Program-made: the position numbers and the translations under genes | Part shown: piece by piece, positions 35,606-50,946 of the stretch | Position numbering within the stretch: the stretch's first letter is position 1 | Layout: each line of letters begins with the position of its first letter | The notes under the pieces: generated by a model | The model's database searches: none | What the model was told of the DNA's origin: nothing | What the model saw: the letters and a program-made list of their open reading frames with translations, nothing else | Assembly (NCBI GenBank): GCA_037179335.1 | Contig: JAKZHN010000026.1 | Span: 372,001-436,000 of the forward strand | Source: Cyclaneusma minus | Lineage: Eukaryota > Ascomycota > Leotiomycetes > Marthamycetales > Marthamycetaceae | Length of the DNA stretch: 64,000 nucleotides | Reading direction: 5' to 3'

Positions 35606-35823
35606 ATATTATTATAATATTAATTTTAAATACCTTAGATATATACCTCGGGCATACGCTATACGCCACGCGCCCCAAGCCCTTTTCCATACGAGATACA
35701 TAACCTTAGCGCTTTGCGCTAGCCTGCAAGGCCCTTAAGGTCCTGCAAAGCTGCAGATTTCCTCCTGCAGCTTATAACGTCGCTTTGTTTTAACCCCTGC
35801 CTTGCCCTTAAGCTGCCATGACA
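35606..35823 (+). repeat. 3' LTR of the plus-strand gypsy element
   Basis: Collinear with 28916-29129. Here the inner (5') part is changed to A/T while the outer (3') part is preserved (cctgcaaggcccttaaggtcctgc, gctgccatgaca). Confidence 0.88.
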
Positions 35824-38800
35824 GCAATTTTTTTTTAAAAAAGGAATTAATAAATTCAATTAAAAATATATTAATAAAATTATATATTTGTAGCTGGCAT
35901 ATTTCTTAGATTTGCAATATTGCAAAAGCCTAAAAATTTAAATTGGCAATAATTGCTATACTTATAGCTATTAAAAATGCGGCAAACGGGATAAAGGAAT
36001 TTTGTTTTAATTTAGAAAAATATAAATTAAATATTAAAAATTAATTTTAAAGCCTTTTTTTAAATTTGCTTATATAGGCTATTATATATATTTTTATTTA
36101 ATATATATGTATATATTATAAATTTTGCTTTAAATTAATATAAATATAAAAAATTATATGTTTTTAAAAAAATATTTTTAATTTAGGGCTTATTATTCTT
36201 TATTTTAAATTCTAATAACCAAAATTTATACAAATTAATATATAATAATTGGAATTTAATAAAAAGGCATATTGGATTATTTTTAATTTTTTTACAAATA
36301 TTTAAAACAATTTGCGCTTATATTTTGGTAAAAAAATGAAATTTCTATCTTTTTAAGCGTTTTAAAATTTCAAAAATAATATTGGATATAGTGATTTATT
36401 TTGTAAATTTTATAATAATTGCTTTATGGTTAATATTATATTTAATATTTTTATTAATGCAAATAATAAAAAATTGGATTAAGAATTTAAAATTAAAAAT
36501 TAAAAAAAAACGGATTAATAATTTCGAATTTTAAAAAACTATAAAGCTTTAAAAATAAATAATAAATTAAAATAATATATAAAAAAATAAAGAAAAGTAT
36601 TTAAATATAAGCATTTAATCAATTATATAAATATGCCTTTAAACAATTTATAAATTGCTAGGCCAAGGCTAGAAAATTTATTTTTAAAGTAATAATAACC
36701 TATTTTATTGGTAAAAACAATATTTAAAATAAATTTTGTTTTTTGCAATTAAGGCTATAAATTTGGCTTATTAATAATAAAAAGTCTTTTTTTAATTAAC
36801 CGTTTATTTATTTTACCCATTAGTTTATTTCTTATTTGAATATTGCTAACTTATATTAATATTCGCTTTCTAAATAAACCAATTAATGATATTGCATATA
36901 TATTAAAAATTTAAATCGCAATATTTAATTTAGCAATTTTTTATTAAATTAATATATAATTTGAAAGCAGCTAATTGTTTTTTAAATAGCTATAAAATAA
37001 TCCAATAAAAAATTTAAAATGCTTATATATTATTTTAATTTTATATATAATGCGATTTTATAAATTAATTAAAGTTTTTTAAAAGTTTATATTATAATTG
37101 GAAATTATATTTAAAGCTTGAAAATTGCTAGGCAATTTTATTTAAAATTTATTAATAGCCTTTATTTATATTTATTAGTATTTTTTTAAAATACATATGC
37201 TAATTTAGAACTGCTATTATAATATAATTTAAAGCTAAATTTAATTGAATATTCAATTTAATTTAAAGGTTAATTTGGTTTAAAGCTTAATTTAATTTAA
37301 AGCTTAACGCCTATTTAAAGCTTATTTTAATCAATTATTTACTTTATTTTAAAGCTTATTTTGATTTAAGGCTAAAATTTAATTTAAGGCTTTATTTGCT
37401 AGCGAAATTATTTATCGCATTAAAAAACAAACAAGCCTTTGCATTTTTTATTTTAATTATTTTTATTCGCGTTCGGTAATTTATATATAATTATTTATAG
37501 GATTAGTTTTACATTTATACAATTCCTTTTATTTTCGGCATTTAAATTAGCCGGTCGTTATTGGCTTAATTAATATTATATTACTTTGCTTTTATATTTT
37601 TCAGCCATTAAAATTTTTGTATTTTTATTTTATTAGCTTATTATTTTTCTCGCTAATTTATAGATTTTAAATAGCAGTTTAATATAGCGGCGGCTTGCGC
37701 TAAATGGTTAATTTTTTAAATTTGGCTTTTTTGCCCTTTTTCCCAAAAATATACGCGGTTTGTATATTATTATATCAGATTTTTGATTTTAAGTTTTTGC
37801 AATTTTTTTTTCAATTTTCTTTAAATATTTATATTAGCTTTTTTATTATTAAATTTAGGGTGTTTTAAAATCCCTACCTTTTTTAATAATTATTTCCTTA
37901 TAGCTATTTTTAGCAAGGATTTTATATATAAAAAGCAAATGCCCTTGGAGTTTTCCTATATTATTAAATTTATTATTTATAATATTATCCCATTTGGAGC
38001 TTTTTTCACCAATATTCCATTACGTTTCTTTAAATTTGTTTTGATATTTAAAAAAACTCCCAAAAAGATTATAATTCCGGGTTTCAATTTTTATTAAGCG
38101 GCCTTTTTTAATAAATATTTCCGCTTGCAAAAAGGAGATTTATTATTAAAAATAATAAATTTCTAATTCTTTTTATTAATATATAGGCGCTTGCTTATTT
38201 TACAAATCTTTCTTATAAAATTATTAAAAAATTAAAAAATAACCCGAAAATATTATATATTTAGCTGCTTGCTAGGGATTTTAATTATAATAAATTTTAA
38301 ATATTAATAAGCCAATATGATTTTTTTAATATTAAATAAAAAAATTAAATAATTTGGCTTTTTAATATATTTATATTTGTATAAATTTCGGCAAAATAAG
38401 TAATAAGCAAAATTAAATAAAATTTATTATCCGTTCTTATATTATTAACTTTTGGGCTAATATTTGTATAAATTGCCTTTTTTAGCTTTTATTATTAATA
38501 TAGCTAATTATATAATAGCTTTATAGCTTTTTTATTATAGCCTTTAGTTTTAAAATTACTAATAAAAATTTGGCTAAGCCTTGCAATTTTAAAAATAAGC
38601 TATTTTACAAGCCTTTCCGCTATTATATCCAGCATTTTGGTATTAATAAACGCGGATATTATATGTTTTTTGTGCGCTAGTATTAAAACTAATAATATAT
38701 AAATTGCAATTGCTATTAGCCGGATTTTAATAACACCAAAAAAAAATTATATACTTTTAAATATTTGCCTAAAATGCCTAAATTTCCTATTTATTTTGTA

Positions 38801-41800
38801 GCTATATAATCCTTTAATTCGCCAATAATGCTTATAAAATCTTTTACCGCCTTTTTTTATAAAAACATTTTTAATTTGCTTTAATAAATTTAATAAAATA
38901 GAATATTCCAGCTTCCCGCCTATAAAAACTTTTTTTCCTATAGGGCTTTTTTTTAAATTTAAAAATATGGCTTTAATCCAAAAACTATTTTTAAAGCCTT
39001 TATCAGTTATATTCAATAGGTTAAAATATTTTTAATATAGGAATATAAAGGTATTTTAATAGGTAATAATAATAAAAATAATAAAAGTAGCAGCGGAGAA
39101 AAGGAGCTAAAAAATAATAATAATAAAGATTTTTTTTGAAGGATTTTCCTATTGGCTTGGGTTTTTTGAAAAAGCCTTTTAATTAAGGGTTTTTTTGATA
39201 AAATAATGGCTTTTTTCTTTTTAAATTATATTTTAAAATATTATTTTATATTTATATTAATTCTTTTTTAAATGTTTTAAATATAATTATATATTATATA
39301 GCTTTATTATAATTTGCTTATAAACTTGTTTTTTTATATATATTATAGCTTGTATAATTGGTTTTTTATTATTTAAATATTATTTTTAGGCTTAGCTTTT
39401 TGCTTTATTTTGCCCTATTTTTATACGTTTTTTATATTTATTATATACAATTTTTTTAATAAATTTACTTAAAATTATAAAAGTATTTTTAAGGTTATTT
39501 TATAATAGCAATTAATCCTAATTATAATTTCAACCCTTTTATTATATATAAAATATAAGCTTTTCTTTTAATTTGTTTTACAAATTACGATTTTTTTTAT
39601 TTTCCATTTTTAATTATTTTTCGTATTTTTTAAATTATTTAAGCAAGGTTTTATTATATTATTTACCGGTTTTTTTAAATGGTTTTAGAAAGCTAATATA
39701 AAATATATCATAAAAGTTTTCTAGTTACTTAACCTGAGGATTAAAATTAATTTAAGGCTTAAATTTGATTTAATATTATATAGGCTAATTTAAAGCTGGT
39801 AAAATAATATAATTTAGAACTTTATATAATTGAATATTTAATTTAATTTAAGGCTTAAATATAATTTAATATTGTGCAATTTAATTTAAGGCTAGCAGGG
39901 TATTGTAATTTAAAATTTGTTTTTATTTGAGATTTAATTTAATTTAAAACTTAATATAATTTGGAATTGGTAAGGGATTGTGATGTTTGGCTTAGTATTA
40001 TTGGATATTTAATTTAAATTTAAGCTTTAATATAATTCAAAGCTAATAGGATAACGTGATGTTAAAGGAAATTGCTAAAGCTGCAAAGTTTGAATGCTAT
40101 AATATTAATGGATATTTAAAATTAGGCAGAAATGCTTTAAATATTATATTATATTAATAAAGTTTTGCGGCGGTTGCAATTTTTAAATATAGTGTAAAAA
40201 ATAATATATATTTGCAAAATAAATAATTAAAAGTATTATTATTTTACATCTTTTATCAAATGCGTGTTTTTATATTTTAAATATATAATTAAAAAGTCCA
40301 AAATTAAATAAATAAATAAATAGCAATTAAGAAAATTAAAATCCAATAATTAAATTTAAATGCAATTAAATAGTATTTTAAATTGAAATCGCAATTAAAT
40401 CTAAAGGTATTAATATAGTATTTATATATTAAATTGGGGATAAATGCTAAAATTTATTATTGCCGGAATTTATAAATTTGCGCTTTTTTTAAAAAATTGG
40501 CAGCGTTAATCCTAATTGCAATAGTTCTTTTTTAGCTAAATTGTTTAAAAAACCGATATTTATAACCTTAGCCTTATAGCCGCCTATAGCTATTTATTAT
40601 ATATTTATTATAGCCCGGATTTAAGCAATAAAGCGGATATTAATTGTTATAAAAATTCTAAAAATAAAATAAGCCAGCTAGGCAGGCCTAGCTTATTTGC
40701 CAGTAATAAAAAAAATTAATTAATTTAATTAATAAAATTCTAATTATTAGAAATTTGGGAATTAATTATATTTGCAATAATTGCTTTATAAACAATTATT
40801 TTACCGCTTTTATATTTAAATAATTTTATATAAAAAACGTGTTGCGTTATTAAATTACTAATATAAGTTTTTTCCAAATGCTTTTAAATACCGAGTTTTA
40901 AAATTTAAGCTATTTTATATTTAAACAAGCCGTTATTTTAATTTTAAAGCGCTTATAAGATATTTAATCAGCTACTTATTTTCAGGAGTTTTAGATAATA
41001 AATTGGCTTTAAAATTTAGGCTATTTTGCTTTCCTCCCAGCTTATTATATATTTATAATTTATTATATTGCTTTTAATTTGGCGTTAAAGCCAATTTGCA
41101 ATAGGGCCAATTTTATATATTTATGCATTATTAAATTTAAATATAAAGCGCCTAATAAAGCTTTTAGCGTTTATAAAATTATTGGAAAAAAAGGCCAATT
41201 TTAATATATTGGAATTATAAATAATAGCGGTAATTAATAATATTATTTCAAAGGAGAAATGCTTTTTCTAGCTATGCGGAAAGAATTGCCGGGTATAAAT
41301 AAGGGGGGGTTTATTATAAAAATAAAGGAATTATTAATTTTGGGCTAATTATTGTTTTTAGGCTATTTACTTTTTGGGCTAATTATTGTTTTTATATTAA
41401 TTATTGTTTTTAGGCTGCTTAATTGTTTTTTAATTGCCCTTATAAAAGGCAAAACTGGCTGGAGTTTTATTAATAGGATGATTAGCGGGGCGTTTTAAAT
41501 TAAACGTATTGGCTATTATAAAAACAAAGGCGCAAGAATTGGAAATAAAAATAATAAATAAATTAATATAGTATTTAAAAATATTAAAAAAAATAAAGCA
41601 GGATAGTATATAAAAATATAGAAAAGCAGAATTTGATAATTAAGTTAAAAATAATTTAATATAAAATAAATATATAAAAAGCGGCCTAATGTTCTAAAAA
41701 TAAGGTATTTATAAAAAAGCCAAAATGATATTTTTAAAGCAAGGCTTGATTTTATATAGACTATGAAAAATATCCTAAATCCGGTTAAAATATTTAATGG

Positions 41801-44327
41801 ATTTATTATTTTTATTAATATTTAATAAAATCCAAATTTAAAACCATTAATTGATTTTTTAAAATTAATTAATTTAAAAGAATGTTTTATTGGTCTATAA
41901 AAAAGTATATAAAAGCTAGATATAAAGTAAAATAAATAGTAAAATAAAATATAAAAAAGTCCTGATTAAAAATAAGTATATATAATTTAATTTTTAAAAT
42001 ATTATTAATTCAAAAATATTCTTATGCTTTTTTTAATTCGGAGAATTAGATAGCTATAAAAATCATTTAAATAGTGTTAATTTTATTTAATTTATATTAA
42101 AAATTCAATAATAAAAACGTGAATTCTTTTCCAGCTATATATATTTAATAAAAAGTAATTAAATAAAAATATATAATTAATAATTTTATATTTATATTGA
42201 TATTGCAAAGAATTATTATAAATAAGTTTTTAATAAAACAAAATAGACCTAATTTACAAAACTTAATATAATTACCCTAGTTAAGCAATATTAATTAAAA
42301 TCATTAAGCGATTTTCAAAATACCCAATTTCGGCTTAAAAAACCGGATATACTTTGCCGTAAAAATCCAAAAGTTTTATTTTTTTATGCGGTAAAGCAGC
42401 GAATTTTTTCGCAATTAAAAATATAGCATTTTTTTTTCGGATAATTTAAAACGGTAATTTTCCTTTATTTTATTTTATTTTATTTTTAAATTTAATTATT
42501 CCAAACATTTTATAATAAAAATATAAATTTTAGCCCTATATAAAAACGCCTAATAAATAAAATTGGTTTTTTGTTTTATTTGCTTAATTAGAAAAAGAAT
42601 ATTTTAAAAGCAATTTTATAAATTGAAAACGTTTTTAAAAAAAACTTTAATAGCTTGCTATTTATGAATTAGTTTTTCTAAATTAGTATATTAATAACGG
42701 AAGGAGATGAGTTAAAATTATTAAATAATAGGACGCCTGCTTAATTAGCAAATTTAAATATAAATTAGGAAAAATTTGGCCAAATTTTATTGCATTTATT
42801 ATTTAGCTTTTTTAATATTCTTTTAATATATTATACTAATTTTATTAATGATTACAAATCTAATAAATGCCAATAAACCCTTTAGCTTATTATTAATTAA
42901 ATTTGCATTTTGTAAAATTATACTTTTGTTGGTATTAATTTTAATTCCAAATGCCTTATAAAAAGTAATATTGTAAATATTTATTATAATTGCATTAATA
43001 AATATAAAAATAAGAATTTAATTATAATAATTCATAATATTTATCCCAAAACAATAAAAAGCACTTTTTCTATATGTTTTTGCCTATTAATATATATACG
43101 ACTTTGATTTTAAATATTGGCAATATAATTTAAATTATTATTAAAACTGGTTTTTTATATATAATAAAGCAATATTATTATAATTAAATATTGCCTTTTA
43201 TTTAATTTATATTAATTTATTATTAGCTTTATTAGCTTTTGTAAAATTGGGCAAATATTATAATAATGCTTTAAATTAATTATAATTTTGTAAGATATTG
43301 GAATTAACTTTTAATTAAAAATAAAAACCTTATTTTTACCCGTAGCCTTTTTCCAAGCCTTAATATAAATAGCATTATATTTATTATTAAATCCCAAAAT
43401 AGCAGAACTTTTTATTAATTGCAAATCAGGCTAATTTTAGATAATAAAGCAATAAAGCGTTAAATTAATTCCGCTAGATTTTTATTTATATATTAGAATT
43501 TCTAAATTTATATAAAAAACAACTTCATTTTAAGCAACCTAATTAAATTAAAATGCTTTATTGCTTTTAAAGCTTGGCAAATTTATATTAAAGTTATTCT
43601 AATTATTATTAAAATTAAAATTATACTAATTAAACTTTGCTTGCTTAATAGCGCGGCTTTTAATTGTTTTGTTTTTTAATTAATATAAATAATAAAAATT
43701 ATTGGCAATAGTTTCGATTTTTAAAGGCAAAATAGGCTTGATTTCAAAATAAATAATTATTAAAATTATAAAAGAATTTACGATATTAGAATTGGCCTTA
43801 ATATAAGTATAAAATAATTGCCAAAATTGCTGCTATAATATTAGTAAATTAAGCAGGCATTTATATATATTGTTTTTAATAATATTTAAATTAATAGAAA
43901 TATTATTAAAATTTAATAATGCAAATATAAAATTTTCCGTAAATATAAAAATATAATATTGATTGCTAAGCTTTTTCAAATTATTCTAATAATAAATATT
44001 AAAATTAAAGTGGTTTTTAATAAATGGAAAGGATTTGCTAGCAATTGCTTATTAATTTATATATGTTTTAATTTAATAGCTGTATTTATAAAAAAAATAA
44101 AAATATTAAGTCTAGATTTATAAAATTTATAATTTATATAAATAATTGCCTTTTAAAGCTTATTACCAAAATGAATAAATTCGGTATATATATATATTTT
44201 TTTTGACAAGCTTTTTTAAAATTGAGTTTTTAGGAGTTTCAATATTAAAAGCATAAGTAATAAAATATTGCATATGGAATCGGATAATATTATAAAAAAG
44301 CTTTTTAAATTTATTAAAAAAATATAA
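35824..44327. other. AT-rich transposon debris between the two LTR elements
   Basis: Contains the AT arrays at 37200-37410 and 39725-40080. A minus-strand frame at 39016-38747 (89 codons) continues with few stops further downstream, but I cannot assign it to a family. Other decayed elements are likely but not decodable by eye. Confidence 0.4.
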
Positions 44328-44494
44328 TATTATCACGGCGCAAAATAAAGGTCAATTGGTAACGACATTATTGTGCGAGGAGCGAGAAGCGCTTTCCAAG
44401 CTCTTTATTTATAGCTGGCTGTGGGCTTGGCGCCAAAGCATGCAGGGGTTAGGGGGCACGTGTTTATAGGCTTATAGGATTTATACTGTAGTAT
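44328..44494 (-). repeat. LTR (left in window) of the minus-strand element
   Basis: Keeps cacggcgc...gtaacgacattattgtgcgaggagcgagaagcg at its outer end and ctggctgtgggcttggcgcc in the middle; the inner end is AT-shifted compared with the partner. Confidence 0.83.
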
Positions 44495-47169
44495 TATCTT
44501 TCTTTTAAATTGCTATTTGTTTTTAAATAGCGCCAAATTTAAAATCCAAGCTAAAGAAAATAAACTAATAAATTAATTATCTAAATTCAAATACTTTAAT
44601 TTAACAAATTTTATTTCAAGCCATTTCTAAGAAATTAAGCCTTGTTTTTAAACGATTTCTTTTTCGAATTGCTAGGGCCAGCAGCGTTTTAGCGGCCGCC
44701 AATGCTTTTAATAGCTTTCTTTGGCCTTTTTAAATAGTAGTAGCGTTTTAAAAACTAGTTATTTTAATTTAAAATTGGCTATTAAAATATTTTTGTTTTT
44801 TTTGGCCTATTTTTATATAAAGCCTAGGGGTCCCAATTTATCGGAGTGTTTTTAATGCTATTTCTAAACGTATTTGTTTATATTTTTAAAACTATTTTCA
44901 GATTACCAATTTAAAATTTAATGGGTCTATTTGATTTTGTATTTTAAATCAATTTTTTCTTTTCTTTTAATATTCAAGATATTACTAAATTTTCAATATT
45001 TCTTTAATTTTTTAATTTTATTATCATTTTTTAGCACCCGCTCCCTAATATTTTTGCTTTTTATTTTATTAATTTCTCTTTAATTTAAAAGGCCTTTAGT
45101 TTTTAGCTTTAATTAAAAAAGGCTATTGTAAAATATTAAATAAATTTTTATAATAGCTGAAAGAATAATACGGCAGGCTTAGTTATAGACTGTTTTAATT
45201 AATTATAATTTTATTTATTTATTGGTTTTTTTTATAAAGCAATTGGCTTTTACATTTTTAATATTAATATATATTAGTTAATCCATTTTAAATTTCAACG
45301 CTTTGCTGCAATTGCTATTTGCATTAGTTTTATATTATTTGGCTATTTATTAGGCAAAAGCTTTTAATTGAATTAGAATATATTTTATATAGTCAATAAT
45401 TATATTTGCTTTAAAAAATTGCTATTTTTAAATTTGCAATAAATTTAAAAAATAAGGGTCTAAAAGCTTAATGCTTATTTGCGAGTAATAATTATAATTT
45501 GCAAAAAATGGTATTATATTTATTATTTTTAAAATTTAATTATTCACAGCGAATTCAATTAAAAAAAAACCAGTCCACTTAATTATTTTAGGCAAATATT
45601 ATAAAAAAGCAAAAATACTATTTTAAATGGGCGTTTAGTTTTTTTATTTAATTATTGGTTTTTAAATAAAAAAACAATAAATGCTTTAATTTAATTTTTA
45701 ATGTTTTAGATAAATAAATTTAAATTTAAAATACGAATTGGGTTTCTCTATTAAACACAATATTATTTGGTACTTTATAAAAATAATAAGTCCAATTAAT
45801 GAAAGCATTGGCTAATTTATTTGCATTTAAATTTATTATTAAAATCAAATCCTTTATTTTAATAAGCCGGCAAATGATTATTATAATCTATTAATATTTT
45901 CAATCGTTTTATTTGCAAACCAGAAAAGGGGTAATATAATTTATAAAAATGTTGGATTACGCGCAAAATAGGATTAGTAAAAGCTGCAAAAAGTTAAAAA
46001 ATGCTAAATAAAAGGCTTTAATTCAATTATAAAGCTTATAGGCCTTTATATATTTCCTTGTTTCTTTTTAAATATATTTAGCTATTAATAATATTATGCA
46101 ATATTGGCTGTAATTTTAATTTTTCCTAAATAGCCGGCGAAAATTAAAAAATACATACAATAAATAATTTGGATTTTCAATTCTTCTATATTTAAAGAAA
46201 TAAAAACTTTATTGCAATAATAAATCCGGCCGTTTTTAATTTCAAAATTTATTATTTAAACGCTTATTAGTTTTTAAAATTCCTTTAACCATTTATAATA
46301 ATTTTTATTTTGCAGGATTAAATTTAACTATAACTTTTTTTAATTATATTAGCCAATGCATTTATATTAAATAGCGTTTGCAAAAGCAATACTTTTATTT
46401 AATTAACTTGTCTTTTATTTGATATATTAGCCGGTTAATTTTCCCATTTCCAATTTAATATATTTAGCTTAATTATTTTAATACCCGGGCAATAAATAAT
46501 GCGAAAATTAAAATTAAATAAAAATAAAAATAATTTTATCTGCTATTAATTTAGAATTTTAATTATAGTAAAGATTTGCAGACTTTTATAATCAATTAAA
46601 ATTTTAAATCCAATATTTTCTTAAAGCTCCAATTGCTATTTTTTAAAATATTTAATTATAATTAATAGCTTTTTATTATAAGTTTTATAATTACATCTAA
46701 CAAAAATATTTTTCAATAAATGATAAACAATTAATTGCAAAAGGCCATTATTATTATATTGCAATAATATATTTCCAAATGCCTAATTTAAAGCATTGGT
46801 TTTTAATTTTTTTTTTCAATCGTAATTAAAAAATACCAATATTAATGCCTTTATAAATATTTGCTAAAATCTTTGGAATATTTGCTGCTTAAAATTATTT
46901 TAGCGCCAATTTCTTTTTTATTAGATTATAATTGTTTTTTAATAAATTTTCAATAAAAGTTCACAAAGTCTAAAGAATTTTATAAATTGCAAAAATAGAA
47001 ACAAAGCTGCTATTTAAGCACTGCTTATATTTTTTTTAAATTTATTTTAATATTATTTAAAGTTATATATAGGCCCAAATATTTAATTTTAATTATTTTG
47101 AATTTATATTTCCGGATATTAATTTGCAAATCTATGTTTTTTAGGCGACGAATAATTTTTTAAATATGC

Positions 47170-47330
47170 TTTTAATATTTCTTAATATATTTTAAATAAA
47201 TAAAAATATTATTAAAATAAACTATGCATATTTTATTAAAAAAATATAAAAAAAAATTATTAATAAAATACTGGAAAAACGCAAATTTATTGGATAGGCT
47301 AGAAAGCATAATAAAAAGTTCGAATAATTT
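47170..47330 (-). pseudogene. Remnant reverse transcriptase core
   Basis: Minus-strand translation has FNKICIVYFNNIFIYLK in register with the gypsy Y-x-DD region, with Asp-Asp changed to Asn-Asn. Confidence 0.75.
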
Positions 47331-50300
47331 AAATCAAATAATAAACGCCGTTTTTTTTCTTTTCTTTTTGCTATTTAAAAACAATTAAAAACTGCTATTA
47401 TATTTGATTCAATATAGATTTTAACTTGACATATAATATTAAAAGTTTAACGGATTAATAAAAGCAAATTGCAATTGTTGATAATAATGCTATTTAAATT
47501 TCAATAATTTGAATATTTTTTTATTTTTTTATTGGGCTTAATTGCTAATATAAAAAATGCGATATATTTAGCTTTTAATTTATAAATAAAGCTTTTAGCT
47601 AAATGCTTATTTAATTATTTGCGAATACAGGCTAGGTGTTTTAGCAAAAAAAACGATTTTTTTCATACGGCGATTTTTTGCCTAGTATTAATTCTATTTT
47701 ATAATTTTATAAACGTTTTGGTGGAAATATATTTATTTTTTATAGCACAGAGCCTTTTTGCAAATTATATAGCCAAATTAAAAGCATAGTTTCAATTTTA
47801 ATTGCAATTAATTTTAACTTGCTTTTTATAAATTTGGCTATATTGGCTTTCAATATTTTATTAAATATAAATAATTATTTAATATAATAGCAAAAGAAAT
47901 TTTAAAATTTATTTGCAAATATCATTTAAAATTTAATAACATTTGCACAATTTATTAAGATTTTTTAAAAATGGTTTTTTAATAATAATAGGAGTATTAA
48001 AAAGGCTTTGCAAAAGTTTTTAGTTTTTTAATTTTTAAAAATGCAATTAAATTTATTTCAAATAATATATATTATTTAAATATTCAATTATTAAATAAAA
48101 ATCAAAGAAATTGAAATTGCGCTTAATTTAATATTCTTTATATTCGGGAAAATAATTTAAATTTTTATTATTGCAATAAAAGGCAAAATGGAAATTAAAT
48201 AATAATAATAATTTTTTGCCTATTTTATATATAATAATAAAAAATTTAAAAACAAGTTTTGCAGGCAATAAATACTTTAGCTTGCTATTGGGAATTATTT
48301 AAATATAGATTTTTTTTAATAATTAATTGCTTTTATAATATAATAATTTATATTTAAAATAAATATTATATCAATATACAAATTTAATAAAACATATTTA
48401 AATAGCGGCTGCAAAATTAGCGCATCCTTTATATTTGAAATAAATAGGGATTTATAATTGGAAAATATAGCAAAAAACTTAATAGAAATTGGCGCTTTTT
48501 TAATAATAAAAGTAAATTGGAATTTAAAGTCGAATGGCGGGCGAAACAAAAACCAACTAATACTAGCTTGGGCCAATTATTATAAGGATAATATTTTCCA
48601 ATATAGTTTTTAATGCGCTTTTAAAAAATACTATTATACTAGCTAATATTTAAATTGTAGCTATATAATTATAGCCAATTAATAATAATTAGAATATTAG
48701 GCAAAGATTTAATAATATAAAATGCCTATTTCTTAAAATAATCGTTTATAAATATTCATACAATTATTATATAGGTTATTTTTAGCTAAAATTTCCCATT
48801 TATATAATATAAAAATTAAAAATAGCAAAATTATTAAGCGGAAAATAAATATTATAAAATAAAATTTGCATTAATAAAACCAATGCTAATATAGCTATTA
48901 TTAATTAGATGATTTATAAAAAAAATCAATTGCGCAAAAAAAGAAAAATAAGCAATAATGTGCTATTAAAAAAGCGAAATTTTAATTTAAAGCTATTATA
49001 TATATTTTGCCATTAAAACGGCTATTTAAAATTACCAATCTTTAGCAAGGCTATTTTAAAAAAAAAGTTAATTTGGTCGCCTTTAATTGCGATTTAGGCT
49101 AAAAACTAATTAGTTTTCTGCTATTAAAGCTATTAAATGGTTTTAATATATAGGCCAAATACTAAAATAGCTATCTTTTAAAAAGATATATAATATTTAA
49201 TAAGCGTTTAATAATTATTTTAAAGCGAAATAATTAAATTATAATAATTTTGGATATTTATAAAAAGATTATTTATATTGTTATTAATTGCAAATATTTT
49301 ATTATTATAAAGGTATTGGATTTGGCTATTATTGCCAAAATTGCAATTGCTTTTAAAATTGCTATAAAAAAATCCATTTTTGCTATTATTTCTAATAAAT
49401 TATTGATAAAGTTATTAAGGGATGAAATTGCGCAAGGGTATTAGGGATTTAGATTTAATAAAATAAATTTAAATAATATAATTATGCTTTTTGCAATAGT
49501 AATATAAGCTATTTTTATAATAGTAATTTTTAATCTGGTTTTTCATTATATTGCAAAATATATTGCAAATAGCGTTAAATAAAATATTGAAATTTATACA
49601 ATTTCCGCTATTCTTATAATTATTGCTTAAAAGCTGCTATTGCTAAAGCAGCTGGCGTAATTGACCATCGCTATTGCCGCTATTATTGGATTTTAAAGCA
49701 TTGTATTTTAAAGCGCGATTTTCAAAACTTTAAATTTTTTGAATAAATCTTTTATTATATATATATTTAAAAATAATAGCGTATAGCTTTTGCCAGCTAT
49801 TGAAATTTGCTTTGCCTAAAATTTTAAATTGCTAATAAGCTTTATTTGCTAGGGCATTAATCATGTTTTTCCAAAAGACAATAAGGTTTTGCTTTTTAAT
49901 TAAGCTAATTTAATAAATTTTATTTTGGAATTTAGCAAAAGAAAAAGCATAAAGCTAATTGTCTGCTATTTTTTTTTAGCTTTTGCTTAGTTCTTTTTGC
50001 AAAATTTAAAATAATACAATTAGTATAAAAGGCTTTTAGCATTTTATTTGCATTGGCCTATTTTTATTTTGCTAAATTTTTAAATTTTTAAATAATATTT
50101 AATAAAACCGCTTAATATTGGGCCAAATATTTGCTTTTAATTAAATTTATTAAATGCTAAATATATTTAGATAAAATATTAAAAACATTGCTATTAATTT
50201 TTAATATATATATACTTTTAATTGAATTTTTTTTAATATTTAACTGCTTTAATATTATTATTAATAAATATTAGCGAATTAATTGCAATTTATTTAATAG

Positions 50301-50946
50301 TTTTGGCATAGAGTGTTTAAGCAATAAAATACTAAATAATATTTTTTTTGGCTATTTAAATTACACTATAGGTTTGCAATACAATTAAATTATTAAGCAA
50401 TAATAATATTAATTGTATATAAAAAGATTGCAATTTCGAAAATAATTTAATTTTGCTAAATAAAATTTTATTAAAATTTGCTAATTAGCTTAAAGCAATT
50501 ACGCTAAATAAAATAATAATAAATAGTTTTAATTATTATGAAAAAGTCGGTTTGCAAAAGGCTAGCTATATTCTCGGCCCAAATAACTAATCCGCTTATA
50601 AAAGGGCTGCTACACTCGTTATTTAAAATTTTTTAAATTGGGTTTAGGGTATTTTAATTAAGGGAACTTTGGATAATTGTAATAAAGCCAAAACCATTGC
50701 TGCTTATATTGGTTAAAGCTTTAGTATTTATTATATTAATATTATTGTTTATAAATTTGCTAAATTTAAAAATTTAAATTTAAATTTTAAATTTTTTTAA
50801 AAATACCGGTTTTTAATAAATTTTTTAATTGAATTGCCAAGAATAATTTCTGGGCAAAAAACTTGGGGAAGATCAAAACAAAAGCTTTGGGAATAGTTAA
50901 AATAAGGTTTTTAAATGCAATGGAATTAATTATAAATATAATAAAT

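Larger units (their letters stand above)
28916..35823 (+). mobile_element. Decayed Ty3/gypsy LTR retrotransposon (plus)
   Basis: Two direct repeats of about 214-218 bp bound a 6.9 kb unit. In order on the plus strand: a gag CCHC zinc knuckle with His changed to Tyr (30458-30499, CFYC...GYQSYKC); reverse transcriptase around 32690-32880 with FYNAPALFQ and YLNNVLIF where the active family has Y-x-DD; a connection/RNase H region near 33130-33560 (PILAFFNYNK); integrase around 34360-34640 (FWKYLFKK, AQNNW); and a possible chromodomain near 35215-35330 (RYL-x-KW). The gag-RT-RH-IN order identifies Ty3/gypsy, probably a chromovirus. Stops are frequent, so it is dead. Families were recognised by motif order rather than database match. 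Confidence 0.88.

Noticed and set aside
38747..39016. 89-codon minus frame in the AT block
   Set aside because: It looks like a relic of transposon coding sequence, but I could not match it to any family, so no gene is claimed.
48316..48576. 86-codon minus frame within the second gypsy element
   Set aside because: It lies inside a decayed element with stops on either side; not an independent gene.
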